Source: Pyxidicoccus caerfyrddinensis
GTDB taxonomy: Bacteria; Myxococcota; Myxococcia; Myxococcales; Myxococcaceae
DNA: 64,000 nt
Direction: 5' to 3'
NCBI RefSeq assembly: GCF_010894405.1
Contig: NZ_JAAIYA010000003.1
Span: forward strand, 496,001 to 560,000
Shown in pieces: positions 1-7,272 of the stretch (within the stretch, counting starts at the first letter, position 1; every line of letters starts with the position of its first letter). The notes beneath the pieces were generated by a model that was not told the origin of the DNA, searched no databases, and was given only the letters and a program-made list of their open reading frames with translations. The translations under genes and the position numbers were made by a program.

Positions 1-1
1 G

Positions 2-217
2 CTGACCTCGGGGACGTCGCGCGGCGCGCTCGTGGCGCTCGCGGGGCTGGGGCCGCTCATCACCGGCGTACTGGACCTGGTGCCCATCGCCCCGCTCTTC
101 GGCCTGCCGATGCGCGGCGAGGAGCTGCGCCGGGCGCTGGGCGTGCCGGACGAGACGTCGCTGCTGGACGGGCTCCAGCGGCCGTCCACGCGCCCCACGC
201 CCATCACCCTCCACTGA
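2..217 (+). CDS. C-terminal end of an unidentified protein (5' partial)
   Basis: The reading frame is open from the first bases of the window to a TGA at 215-217, giving 71 residues. An internal ATG exists at 32, but the codons before it are in frame and equally plausible, so this is most likely the tail of a gene that begins upstream. The segment has a hydrophobic stretch rich in Leu, Gly, Ile and Pro that could be one membrane span, then a polar tail ending PTPITLH. I do not recognise a family. It converges on the lipoprotein gene at 231, with 13 bases between them. Confidence 0.55.
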   Translation: MTSGTSRGALVALAGLGPLITGVLDLVPIAPLFGLPMRGEELRRALGVPDETSLLDGLQRPSTRPTPITLH

Positions 218-230
218 CGGCGGCCGTCCG

Positions 231-971
231 TCAGCCCTTCTGGACCTGGAAGGGGATGTCGAGCGTGCCGAACGGCTCGCCGGTCTTCGCATCCACGAGC
301 CGGGCCTGGAGCACGACCTGGCTCTCGCGCTCGGTCACGCCCTGGAAGTAGAGGAAGCCCTCCACGCGGCCCCCGTCCGCGAGCGTGCCCTCGGGCAGCG
401 CCTGCTCGAGCATGTCCTTGGTGGGCAGCGGCTCCTGGCAGCTGTAACCGCCGTAGTACGGGTACGGGTAGAAGGAGCTGTACGGGCCCACGAAGGGCCC
501 TTGGAAATAGGGGCCGAAGCCGTAGCCGTAGCGGCCAAAACCCCAGTAGGGCCCATACCCCCAGCCCGCTCCCACCCCCAGGTACATCGTCGTGCTCCCC
601 GAGCCGCCGTGTCCCTGTCCCTGTCCCTCCTTCGAGGCCACGCTATTGCTCAACGTCAGCGGCGGCACCGCGGCGTAGCGGAAGCGCGACTGCGTGCCGA
701 CGATGGCGAAGTCTCCGTACGCGAGGCGCAGGGGCCGGCCGCTGTGGTTGTCCAGGAGGACCCGCACGGGCGTGAGGCTGCGCTCCAGGTCGTGCGGACT
801 GCCCCTCCACGCGGTGCCGTCCGCCAGCAGCACCACACCGGACGCCTCCGCCTTGGCGACTTCATTGTCACCCTGTTGCAGCTGTGCCCCGGTCGACGGC
901 CGCAGCTGCGCCTCCGGGATGCAGCCCGACGCGATGAGCAGCGACGCGGCGACGAGCCCGAATCCACGCAT
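231..971 (-). CDS. Gly/Tyr-rich lipoprotein of unknown function
   Basis: This 246-residue protein begins with a short signal peptide and a lipobox (IASG-C17), so it should be a lipid-anchored envelope protein. Residues 1-110 and 180-246 look like ordinary beta-rich sequence; between them (about 117-178) lies a low-complexity stretch dominated by Gly, Tyr, Phe and Pro. The C-terminal part reads like a domain handling extracellular proteins (VVLQARLVDAKTGEP). A strong AGAGGAGGGAG ribosome site sits a few bases before the ATG at 971 and fixes the start. I do not recognise the family. Loss or length change of the Gly/Tyr tract between strains would be expected. Confidence 0.8.
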   Translation of the reverse strand: MRGFGLVAASLLIASGCIPEAQLRPSTGAQLQQGDNEVAKAEASGVVLLADGTAWRGSPHDLERSLTPVRVLLDNHSGRPLRLAYGDFAIVGTQSRFRYAAVPPLTLSNSVASKEGQGQGHGGSGSTTMYLGVGAGWGYGPYWGFGRYGYGFGPYFQGPFVGPYSSFYPYPYYGGYSCQEPLPTKDMLEQALPEGTLADGGRVEGFLYFQGVTERESQVVLQARLVDAKTGEPFGTLDIPFQVQKG

Positions 972-1067
972 GGGACTCCCTCCTCTGGTGAAAGGTAGGA
1001 AGCCACGCCATGGGCGCGGGTACCGTCGGGGGAGCCCACTCGGGCCGCGAGGGGCCCGGGTGGTGTC

Positions 1068-1994
1068 TCAGTGGCTGGTCGGAGGGGTGGGCTCCGCGGC
1101 CGCGTGAGGCCAGGCGGGCGAGGTGAGCGCACTCCAGTCCTGGCCACGCGCCCAGTCCTCGAAGGTGTGCCAGCGCACCTCGGGATACGAGTGCCGCAGG
1201 GTGAGGATGTCCGCGTGGTAGCTCACCCGGTCCAACCATTCCCACATGGCCGCGAGGTCCTCGCTGCGCTCGCGCAGGAAGTCCAGGGAGAGCTGCTCGT
1301 AGTGGATGCGGTGGCCGCTCACCATGGAGAGCAGCCCCGCGGCCTGCTGCCCCGTCACCTCGTCGGAGGCCACGTCGATGCGCTCCTCGAAGAAGCGGTC
1401 CGGCTCCTCAATCACCCGCACGGTGAAGGCGGCCAGGTCGTCCAGCGCCACCATCTGCAGGCCGCGCGAGGGCGGCAGGCCCATGGCGAGCACGCCCGCC
1501 TTCAGGCCCTTCTCGAACATGGGGCTGGTGAGGTTCTCCATGAAGAAGGTGGGGCCCAGAATCGTGTAGGGCAGGCCGCTGCGCCGCACGTGCAGCTCCA
1601 CCCGGTGCTTGCTGTCGAAGTGGGGGATGCCCGTCTTCCGGTCCGCGCCGGCCACCGACGAGTAGACGTAGTGCCGCACGCCCGCCAGCCGCGCCGCGTC
1701 CGCCAGGTTGAGGCCGTGGCGGATCTCCGTCTCCACGCCGCCCTCGAAGGGCGTGGCCATGGCGTACATGGCGTCCATGCCCTGCGCCGCGAGGGCGATG
1801 GCGTCCACGTTGTCGAAGTCTCCCACGGCGAGCTCGGCACCCATGGAGCGGAGCTCCTCGGCGGCTGGGGATTCTGCGCTCCGGACGAAAGCGGTGACGC
1901 GGTGGCCGCGCTTCAGGAGCTGGCGGGCCACGGCGCCGCCCTGCTTGCCGGTAGCGCCGGTGACGAGCACGGAGCGGAAGAAGGCCATGGGCAT
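1068..1994 (-). CDS. NmrA/HSCARG-type NAD(P)-binding oxidoreductase
   Basis: This is a 308-residue atypical short-chain dehydrogenase-like protein. The N-terminus has a Rossmann fold with the nucleotide-binding motif GATGKQGG (about residues 11-18), followed by LLKRGHRVTAFVR, typical of NmrA-family NADPH sensors and isoflavone-reductase-like enzymes. YSSVAG and the later FFMENL and ALDDLA segments also match the family. These proteins bind NAD(P)(H), and many act as redox sensors rather than enzymes. I chose the ATG at 1994 because a GAGG lies eight bases upstream; the open frame continues 107 codons further, but that extension is low-complexity and overlaps imperfect 60-bp repeats. The substrate is unknown. 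Confidence 0.88.
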   Translation of the reverse strand: MPMAFFRSVLVTGATGKQGGAVARQLLKRGHRVTAFVRSAESPAAEELRSMGAELAVGDFDNVDAIALAAQGMDAMYAMATPFEGGVETEIRHGLNLADAARLAGVRHYVYSSVAGADRKTGIPHFDSKHRVELHVRRSGLPYTILGPTFFMENLTSPMFEKGLKAGVLAMGLPPSRGLQMVALDDLAAFTVRVIEEPDRFFEERIDVASDEVTGQQAAGLLSMVSGHRIHYEQLSLDFLRERSEDLAAMWEWLDRVSYHADILTLRHSYPEVRWHTFEDWARGQDWSALTSPAWPHAAAEPTPPTSH

Positions 1995-2073
1995 GGTTCG
2001 AACCTCGGGCGATGGATGTGGGGAAGTTGGGGACGGCGGGAGCCGCTGGCGAGCACGAGCAGCCGGGTTCCCC

Positions 2074-2112
2074 GTCTCCTGCCTGGGACTGCCGGGCAGG
2101 AGACCAGGCAGG
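2074..2112 (-). promoter_or_regulatory. Two mutually exclusive stem-loops in the NmrA-like gene leader
   Basis: GTCTCCTGCC (2074-2083) is a perfect inverted match to GGCAGGAGAC (2095-2104), while the overlapping CCTGCCTGG (2078-2086) is a perfect inverted match to CCAGGCAGG (2104-2112). Because 2078-2083 and 2104 take part in both, only one stem can form at a time. They lie 80-118 bases upstream of the start codon at 1994, within the possible 5' leader. An attenuator-like role is inference; GC-rich DNA gives such pairs by chance quite often. Confidence 0.3.
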
Positions 2113-2223
2113 GTGGCGGCCGCGTCCCACGGCCCGGGCAGGCTCGCGAGCGCGTGCTCAGGACCTGGCAGGTGGGCGGCGTTGCCGCGGTGCTCGGGCC
2201 CGCTCCCGTCCGGGTGCTCAGGA
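2104..2223. repeat. Imperfect tandem repeat, two units of 60 bp
   Basis: Units 2104-2163 and 2164-2223 begin with near-identical CC(A/T)GGCAGG segments and end with the same GTGCTCAGGA. The exact copies of GTGCTCAGGAC at 2154 and 2214 are 60 bases apart. The middles have diverged. The repeat lies wholly in the interval upstream of the NmrA-like gene. Confidence 0.4.
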
Positions 2224-2322
2224 CACGGAGCGTAGCGGGCAGCGCGCAGCGCCAGGCAGGCAGCGCGTGCCGGCGATGACCGGCCGCGCACGTTCCTCCC
2301 GGCGCCATCCCTCACTTCGGAA

Positions 2323-2354
2323 GGGTCTCCGCCAGGACGTGCCAGCGGAGACCC
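2323..2354 (-). terminator. Hairpin downstream of the histone-like gene
   Basis: GGGTCTCCGC (2323-2332) and GCGGAGACCC (2345-2354) form a perfect 10-bp stem with a 12-base loop, ten bases beyond the stop codon of the minus-strand histone-like gene. There is no clear T-run, so this may be an mRNA 3' end structure rather than a strong intrinsic terminator. Confidence 0.5.
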
Positions 2355-2363
2355 GCGGGCGGA

Positions 2364-3092
2364 CTAGCGCTTCTTGCTCGTGCCGCCGCGCGTGCTCGAC
2401 TTGTCCGCCTTCGCGTCCGTCTTGGCCTTCGCGCCCGTCTTGGCCTTCGCGTCCGTCTTGGCGGTCTTGCCCTTGCCGGCGCGGACCTCCTTCGCGAGGG
2501 CCGCCGCGCGCGCCAGGCCCTTCGAGCCCGTCGCCAGCGCCGTCCGGGTCACCGTACCCACCATGCGCCCGAGCAGGCCCTGCTTCGAGGCGGGCTCGGC
2601 GCGCTTGGCCGGGGCGCTGGAGCGCTCGGCCGCCGGCTCCGCGCGCTTCGCCGTCTTCTTGCGCGCTGTCTTCGCCGTCGTGTGCTCCGCCGTGGCCTTC
2701 TTCGCCGTCTTGCTCGCGGGCTTCGCACGGGCCGTCTTCGCGGTGGCCTTATCGCTGCCCTTCGCGGCCGTCTTCGTCGTGGCCGTGTCGCTGCCCTTGG
2801 CGACCGCCTTCCGCGCGCCCGAGGGACGCTTCGTGGCCGCCTTGGCGCGGGCCTCCTTCTTGACCCGGGCCGCCCGGCGCTCCTGGAGGCGCTTCACCGT
2901 CTCCGAGTGCGCCATGCCGTAGTGGATTTCACCCTGGTGCGCGCCGGGGACGGTGTCCGGGTGCGACGCCTGCAGCTCGCTCTTGAGCGGCTTCTGCTTG
3001 TCGTCGTCGGTGCCGAGCTGTCCCGGCGTGCCGATTGCCGCCTGCACCGGCTTCTTGGGTTGGAAGTGGTCGAAACTGTAGGTCCGGGTCAT
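2364..3092 (-). CDS. Lysine/alanine-rich histone H1-like protein
   Basis: This 242-residue protein has a globular N-terminal part (about 1-75, starting MTRTYSFDHF) and a long tail made almost only of Lys, Ala, Thr, Arg and Ser. The tail contains repeated blocks (KGSD-x-AT, KRAEPA, AKTDAKAK), the composition of eukaryotic histone H1 tails and bacterial HctB-type DNA-condensing proteins. A DNA- or RNA-binding, nucleoid-associated role is the likely reading but rests on composition. The ATG at 3092 follows an AGGAGAGAG ribosome site; the longer open frame upstream has none. A hydrophobic patch near residue 195 (MVGTVTRTALATGSKGLA) interrupts the tail. Confidence 0.75.
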   Translation of the reverse strand: MTRTYSFDHFQPKKPVQAAIGTPGQLGTDDDKQKPLKSELQASHPDTVPGAHQGEIHYGMAHSETVKRLQERRAARVKKEARAKAATKRPSGARKAVAKGSDTATTKTAAKGSDKATAKTARAKPASKTAKKATAEHTTAKTARKKTAKRAEPAAERSSAPAKRAEPASKQGLLGRMVGTVTRTALATGSKGLARAAALAKEVRAGKGKTAKTDAKAKTGAKAKTDAKADKSSTRGGTSKKR

Positions 3093-3313
3093 GTCGTTCT
3101 CTCTCCTGGTGAGCCACGCGCACCCGCGCGCTTTCCGCACAAGGTAGGAACCCTTCGGTCCAGCGGGCAGGTCTCCCACGCAACCCGAACGTCCCGAGCT
3201 GCGCGCATGCGGACACTCGGCGCCGCATGGAGCGCTCCATGCGCCGTGCTCTGTCCGGAATCAGAAGCGCCGACACCACACCGGCCCTCGTGCGTGCCAT
3301 GTTCCCGCCCACC

Positions 3314-3919
3314 ATGAGCAAGCGCGACAAGCCGCAGGAATCGGAGCTGGTGGCCGCCGCACAGGCCCTCGACGAGGGACTGGAGCGCTTCGAGGCCCTG
3401 TCCGAGCAGCTCCAGAAGGCCCCCCTCCAGTCCGAGAAGCACCTGGAGCGGGCCTCCGCCACGTTGAAGAGCCTGGCCGACATGGATGACCAGCTTCGCC
3501 AGCGCGTCGGCGCGCTCGTCGCCGCCATCTCCCGGGTGCGCGACAGGCAGCAGACCCAGGCCGAGGCCGTCCACCAGCGCGCCCAGGAGCTGCAGTCACG
3601 CACCGAGGTCTTCAAGGACTTGCTCGTGCGCTACGGCAACATGGGCCAGAGCGCGGGCGAGCTGAACGTGCAGATGCAGCAGTTCGCGCAGCAGCGCCAG
3701 CAGGCGAAGACGCCCGAGGAGAACGCCGCGCTCGCCACCACCTTCCAGGCGCTCCAGGACCGGATGACCGAGGTAGCCACCGAGGCCGAGGCGCTGTCCA
3801 CCGCCGCCGACGAGAAGGAGTTCCACGACATCGCCCGGCAGGCGGACTCGCTGCGCCAGCAGCTCTTGTCCGCGCGCAACAAGATGGGCCTGCTCCAGAA
3901 GAGCTTCGGCGGGAGCTGA
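3314..3919 (+). CDS. Coiled-coil protein of unknown function
   Basis: This 201-residue protein is nearly all helical and rich in Gln, Glu, Ala and Leu with heptad-like spacing over its whole length, so it probably forms an extended coiled coil. There is no signal peptide or membrane segment, so it should be cytoplasmic. I chose the ATG at 3314 (MSKRDK) because the sequence before it is Arg-rich and unlike the rest. It is divergent from the histone-like gene (221 bases between starts) and converges with the DUF2203 gene, leaving 7 bases between stops. No enzymatic motif is visible. Function unknown. Confidence 0.75.
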   Translation: MSKRDKPQESELVAAAQALDEGLERFEALSEQLQKAPLQSEKHLERASATLKSLADMDDQLRQRVGALVAAISRVRDRQQTQAEAVHQRAQELQSRTEVFKDLLVRYGNMGQSAGELNVQMQQFAQQRQQAKTPEENAALATTFQALQDRMTEVATEAEALSTAADEKEFHDIARQADSLRQQLLSARNKMGLLQKSFGGS

Positions 3920-3926
3920 GCGTCCT

Positions 3927-4328
3927 TCAGCTGAGGTAGGTGGGCGCGAAGTCGTCCGGGCTGTCGATGGGGCGCCGTCCGGCGAAGCCATCCTGCAGCT
4001 CGTGCCAGTGGGTGACGGCGGGCTCGCCGAAGCGCCAGCAGAGGAACACGGGGTCGTCACCTCGGTGGGCCCGGAAGTCCACGAGCCCATCCGCGCCCTT
4101 GATTTCCAGCCCCATCTCCGTGAGCTGGAGCAGCTCGCCGCGGATGCGCTCCAGCAGGGCGTCGCGCTCCTCGCGCAGCGTGTCCAGGTGGAGGTCGCGG
4201 GTGCTCTCGGGCGAGCCGAGGGTGTCCGCGAGCTGCTGCGCCCGCTCCACCCACGGGCGGACGCGCTCGAAGGTGCGGGACAGCAGCGGCACGAGCCGGT
4301 TGGCTTCTTCCACGCTGAAGTAGCGCAT
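3927..4328 (-). CDS. DUF2203 family protein
   Basis: The 133-residue sequence begins RYFSVEEANRLVPLL, has a central helical region (QQLADTLGSP... LLERIRGELLQLTEMG), and ends with GLVDFRAHRGDDPVFLCWRFGE followed by HWHEL. This is the standard layout and length of the DUF2203 family, small cytoplasmic proteins of unknown function with a helical hairpin and a short beta region. The ATG at 4328 begins the conserved region directly. It may be cotranscribed with the SprT-like gene upstream (58 bases between them, same strand). Confidence 0.85.
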   Translation of the reverse strand: MRYFSVEEANRLVPLLSRTFERVRPWVERAQQLADTLGSPESTRDLHLDTLREERDALLERIRGELLQLTEMGLEIKGADGLVDFRAHRGDDPVFLCWRFGEPAVTHWHELQDGFAGRRPIDSPDDFAPTYLS

Positions 4329-4386
4329 TGCCCGGGAGCATGCCGCCTCCAGGCCCGCCTCCGCTACTGCCTCCGGGCGGCGGGCG

Positions 4387-5307
4387 TCAGCCGCGCATCA
4401 GCGAGGTGAGGTTCTCCGCGAGCCAGCGCTGTGCCGACTCGCGCAAGGGGAAGGCGGCCTCGCGCTCGCAGAAGGCGGGGGTGTGCTCGGGTGCGCAGCG
4501 GCCGTCGGCGTCCAGGGGCGCGTCGTCCGGCCCGGCGAGGTCCGCGTGCAGCATGGCGTGGAAGACGAGGTAGTCCACCACGAAGGCCGGGACGTGCGGG
4601 CGGTCCAGGGCGGGGTGGATGCGAATCTCGCGCAGGCGCGCGTCGTAGCCGCCCAGGTGGATGCTGCGGCGCCGGGCCCTGCCGGGCTTGCGCGCCCAGC
4701 CCACGTCCACGCGCACGCGCCCGTCGAAGTGGGCGGCGTTGAGGCGGGTAGCGAGAGCGCGCAGGTCGAAGCACCTGCCCCGCGTGCGCAGGGGCTTGCC
4801 GGGGCGGCGCTCACGGCGCACGAGGCCGCGATGGGTGCGGGCGTAGGACTCCAGTGCCTCGCCGGCGTCGGCGTCATTGCGGCCCGCGTAGCGCGCCATG
4901 GCGTGGACCACTTCGTCCGGGGCTCCGAGGAAGAGGTGGTGCGCGCGCAGGCGGATGCCCTCGGGGCCACGGCGGAAGCTGACCAGTGTGGCGCGGTTGT
5001 CCGTGAGCCGCAGGTGCACGGGGACGCCGAGCATCGACGACAGCTTGCGGGCCAGCTCCGCGGCCAGCGGGAGCGCGTCCTCCCGCACGGGCAGCCGGTG
5101 GCGGGTGGCGCCTTCACCGGGGGATTCCGTGGAGGGCTCTGGATGCGTGTCGTGCTCGGAGTGGGCGGCAGCCTCGGAACGCTCGTGCCTCGCGGCCTGC
5201 TCGAGCTGGGCAGGGCCCTCGGAACGGGCTACCCCCTCGGGCCGCTCAGGACGCGCGGGGGCCGGAGCGTCGAACAGCGCCAGCTGCGAGGGTGGGTGCG
5301 AGGGCAT
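4387..5307 (-). CDS. SprT-like protein with substituted metalloprotease motif
   Basis: This 306-residue protein has a disordered, Glu/Pro-rich N-terminus (1-70), a middle region typical of bacterial SprT-like proteins (LARKLSSMLGVPVHLRL...), and a C-terminal zincin-like segment. In SprT/Spartan relatives the metal site is HExxH; here the residues at 250-254 are HAMLH, so the catalytic Glu is Ala (codon GCC at 4555-4557) while both metal-binding His are kept. It could therefore bind metal without cleaving peptides. A further His-rich active-site region is not obvious. The start at 5307 is the first ATG; a GAGGAGG lies 16 bases upstream, rather far, so a slightly different start is possible. 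Confidence 0.75.
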   Translation of the reverse strand: MPSHPPSQLALFDAPAPARPERPEGVARSEGPAQLEQAARHERSEAAAHSEHDTHPEPSTESPGEGATRHRLPVREDALPLAAELARKLSSMLGVPVHLRLTDNRATLVSFRRGPEGIRLRAHHLFLGAPDEVVHAMARYAGRNDADAGEALESYARTHRGLVRRERRPGKPLRTRGRCFDLRALATRLNAAHFDGRVRVDVGWARKPGRARRRSIHLGGYDARLREIRIHPALDRPHVPAFVVDYLVFHAMLHADLAGPDDAPLDADGRCAPEHTPAFCEREAAFPLRESAQRWLAENLTSLMRG

Positions 5308-5380
5308 CCGCCGTCAAAGGTAAGCCTCCTCGCGCGAGGTTTCCAGGAGGACGAGCGCCCCCCGGGCAGGGGAGCAAGGT

Positions 5381-6577
5381 TCACTGTTCACAACTCAGGG
5401 CCCCATGCGGGTCTCGGGGCGCCCGGGTGCGGAACGCGCCCGCCACCTCGAAGGTGACACCCCGGCCGTCGATGCCGCGCTGGGAGCTGAAGTAGAGGCG
5501 CCGGCCATCCGGGCTGAAGGCCGCGCCGGCAATCTCCGAGCCGGAGTGGCCCACCACCTGGAGGAAGGGCGACACCTTCCGGTCCGACGACAGGAGGCAC
5601 ACCTGCATGTCATCACCGTCCTCGCAGACGAAGACCTCGCGGCCGCGCGACACGGTGACGTTGTCCACGCCCATCAGCGGCGAGCCCGGATAGCTCGCCG
5701 CTTCGTAGAGCACCTCCAGCCGCCCGTTGCCGAGCGTGAGCGCCCAGACGCGGTTGTCCCGCTTGGTGGTGAAGTACACGACGCCCCCGTCGTACCAGCA
5801 CCCCTCTCCGCCCCGGAACACCGTCGTCTCGCCCGCGGCGGGCTGCTCGGAGGCGGGGGCCTCGGGAGACACGGGCACCCAGTGCACCTTCGCGCCCTTC
5901 ATCACGTCACCGGTGACGCTCGCGGCCTCCAGCGTGCCCGCGTCCAGCGAGGGCCACTGCGTCGGAGTGAAGCGGTAGAAGCGCCCGTCCGACGTGTCCT
6001 CGGTGAGGTACAGGCGCCGGCCAATCGGGTCCACCGCCACGGCCTCGTGCGTGAAGGTGCCGAGCGCGGGCCGCTCCACGCCCTGGCTCGGGCGCGACGG
6101 GTCACACTCCCAGACGTGGCCGCGCGGGTGCTCCTCGCAGGACAGCCAGGTGCCCCAGGGCGTGGGGCCGCCGGCGCAGTTGACGTTCGTGCCGGAGAGG
6201 ATGCGGTAGGCGTCCGTCACCTCGCCCCCGGCGCCGAAGCGCACCGCGGACACTCCGCCGTCCGGAGACGTCTCGCTGTTGCACGCGTACACCCAGCCGC
6301 CATCCGGCTGCGTGAAGCAGGCGCCGCCATCCGGAGCCATGTGCCATGCGTAGCGCGTGCCCGGCACCACGTCGCGGCTGACGGCGATGATGCGCGAGGT
6401 GAAGCCCTGGGGCAGGAGCAGGCCATTCGCATCCGGAGCGCTCGCCAGCGGGCCGTAGGGGCCGGGGCCGTCAGGTTGCGGCGGCGTGGCGTAGACGTTC
6501 CGCCAGAAGCCGAGGCTGCCCAGCGCGAGCGCGCTGCTTCCGAGGGCGGTGAAGCGGAGGAAGTGACGGCGTTCCAT
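5381..6577 (-). CDS. Tat-exported PhoX/DUF839-type beta-propeller protein
   Basis: The 398-residue protein opens with a twin-arginine signal (MERRHFLRF followed by a hydrophobic Ala/Leu/Gly stretch), so it should be exported folded, probably with a cofactor. The body matches PhoX-like proteins: GTRYAWHMAPDGG, the GTWLSCEEHPRGHVWE segment, FTHEAVAVDP, LYLTEDTSDGRFYRF, and a C-terminal GVDNVTVS...VCEDG. PhoX enzymes are Ca/Fe-dependent alkaline phosphatases, but DUF839 also includes proteins without shown activity, so phosphatase activity is not certain. The Glu-rich metal motifs CEEH and HEA are present. It stands alone, 73 bases from the SprT-like gene. Confidence 0.85.
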   Translation of the reverse strand: MERRHFLRFTALGSSALALGSLGFWRNVYATPPQPDGPGPYGPLASAPDANGLLLPQGFTSRIIAVSRDVVPGTRYAWHMAPDGGACFTQPDGGWVYACNSETSPDGGVSAVRFGAGGEVTDAYRILSGTNVNCAGGPTPWGTWLSCEEHPRGHVWECDPSRPSQGVERPALGTFTHEAVAVDPIGRRLYLTEDTSDGRFYRFTPTQWPSLDAGTLEAASVTGDVMKGAKVHWVPVSPEAPASEQPAAGETTVFRGGEGCWYDGGVVYFTTKRDNRVWALTLGNGRLEVLYEAASYPGSPLMGVDNVTVSRGREVFVCEDGDDMQVCLLSSDRKVSPFLQVVGHSGSEIAGAAFSPDGRRLYFSSQRGIDGRGVTFEVAGAFRTRAPRDPHGALSCEQ

Positions 6578-6694
6578 GAAGCGGTTGTCGCTCAGGTCGC
6601 GCCCGCATGGAAGCCCCCCACGAGGGCAGGGCCGGAGCCGTTGCGGCGCCTCGCGTCATCCCCGCCTGGAGGGCAGCCGGGGCTTCACGCCCCC

Positions 6695-7189
6695 TCAGGA
6701 CTCACGGCACAGCCGGTCCACCCGGTTGAGCATGGTGGGGATGCGCGAGGCCCCATGCATCCGCCGGACGCACTGCGCGGCGGTGGCCGTCTCCATGCCC
6801 ACCGCGGTGACGAAGAGGGGGCGCAGGCTCTGGCCGCGCAGCACGGGCAGGGCAGGGCCGGTGGTGACGTACGCCGTCTTGGCCACGCCGATGATGGGCA
6901 CGGCGCGGTTGAGCGCCTCGTACAGGTGCGCGCCCAGGCCGGGCCTGTCCTCGCCGAGCCACACGTAGCCATCCACGACGATGGTCTCCAGCGGCTCCTG
7001 CACCATGGCGAGCACGCGCAGCAGGTGGGGCAGCTCGCGGCGGTAGAAGTGGCCCGGCTCGTACGGCGCGGCGGGAGGGCCGTGGTCCACCAGGTGCGAC
7101 GCCTCCGAGCCCGCCGGCCAGTCACGGAAGAGGACACACGCGGCCACGGTGAGCTCGGGGCGGTAGTCCACATCCAGGCAGGCGAGCAT
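6695..7189 (-). CDS. Endonuclease V-like protein, short and divergent
   Basis: Endonuclease V cuts DNA or RNA near deoxyinosine or inosine. This 164-residue protein keeps several family landmarks: CLDVDY near the N-terminus (first catalytic Asp), YRRELPHLL (Glu), IVVDGY (Asp), PGLGAHLYEAL and PIIGVAKT (Lys). It is shorter than the usual 210-230 residues, and the C-terminal GHR motif that normally carries the conserved His is replaced (PLFVTAVGMETATA). Activity may therefore be altered. The ATG at 7189 follows GAGGAGGAACCG; the longer frame to 7426 is GC-driven and overlaps the DUF1444 gene. Confidence 0.75.
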   Translation of the reverse strand: MLACLDVDYRPELTVAACVLFRDWPAGSEASHLVDHGPPAAPYEPGHFYRRELPHLLRVLAMVQEPLETIVVDGYVWLGEDRPGLGAHLYEALNRAVPIIGVAKTAYVTTGPALPVLRGQSLRPLFVTAVGMETATAAQCVRRMHGASRIPTMLNRVDRLCRES

Positions 7190-7272
7190 CGGTTCCTCCT
7201 CGGGGGCGCGGCCCCTCATGCAGGGGCCTGACGCGGGGTGCTCCGGCGGGCTGACCGGAAAGGGTGCTGCAC

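Larger units (their letters stand above)
1995..2363. other. 369-bp non-coding interval with repeats and hairpins
   Basis: This interval lies between the NmrA-like gene and the upstream histone-like gene, both on the minus strand. It holds an imperfect 60-bp repeat, a pair of competing inverted repeats and a terminator-like hairpin, listed separately. No gene is supported here: the minus frame is open but its composition (recurring GPEH and LPG) reflects the DNA repeats. Confidence 0.6.

Noticed and set aside
1068..2315. Extended NmrA-like frame to 2315 (415 residues)
   Set aside because: The extra 107 codons have low-complexity composition set by repeats in the DNA, no ribosome site, and the ATG at 1994 has GAGG eight bases upstream and starts the family domain.
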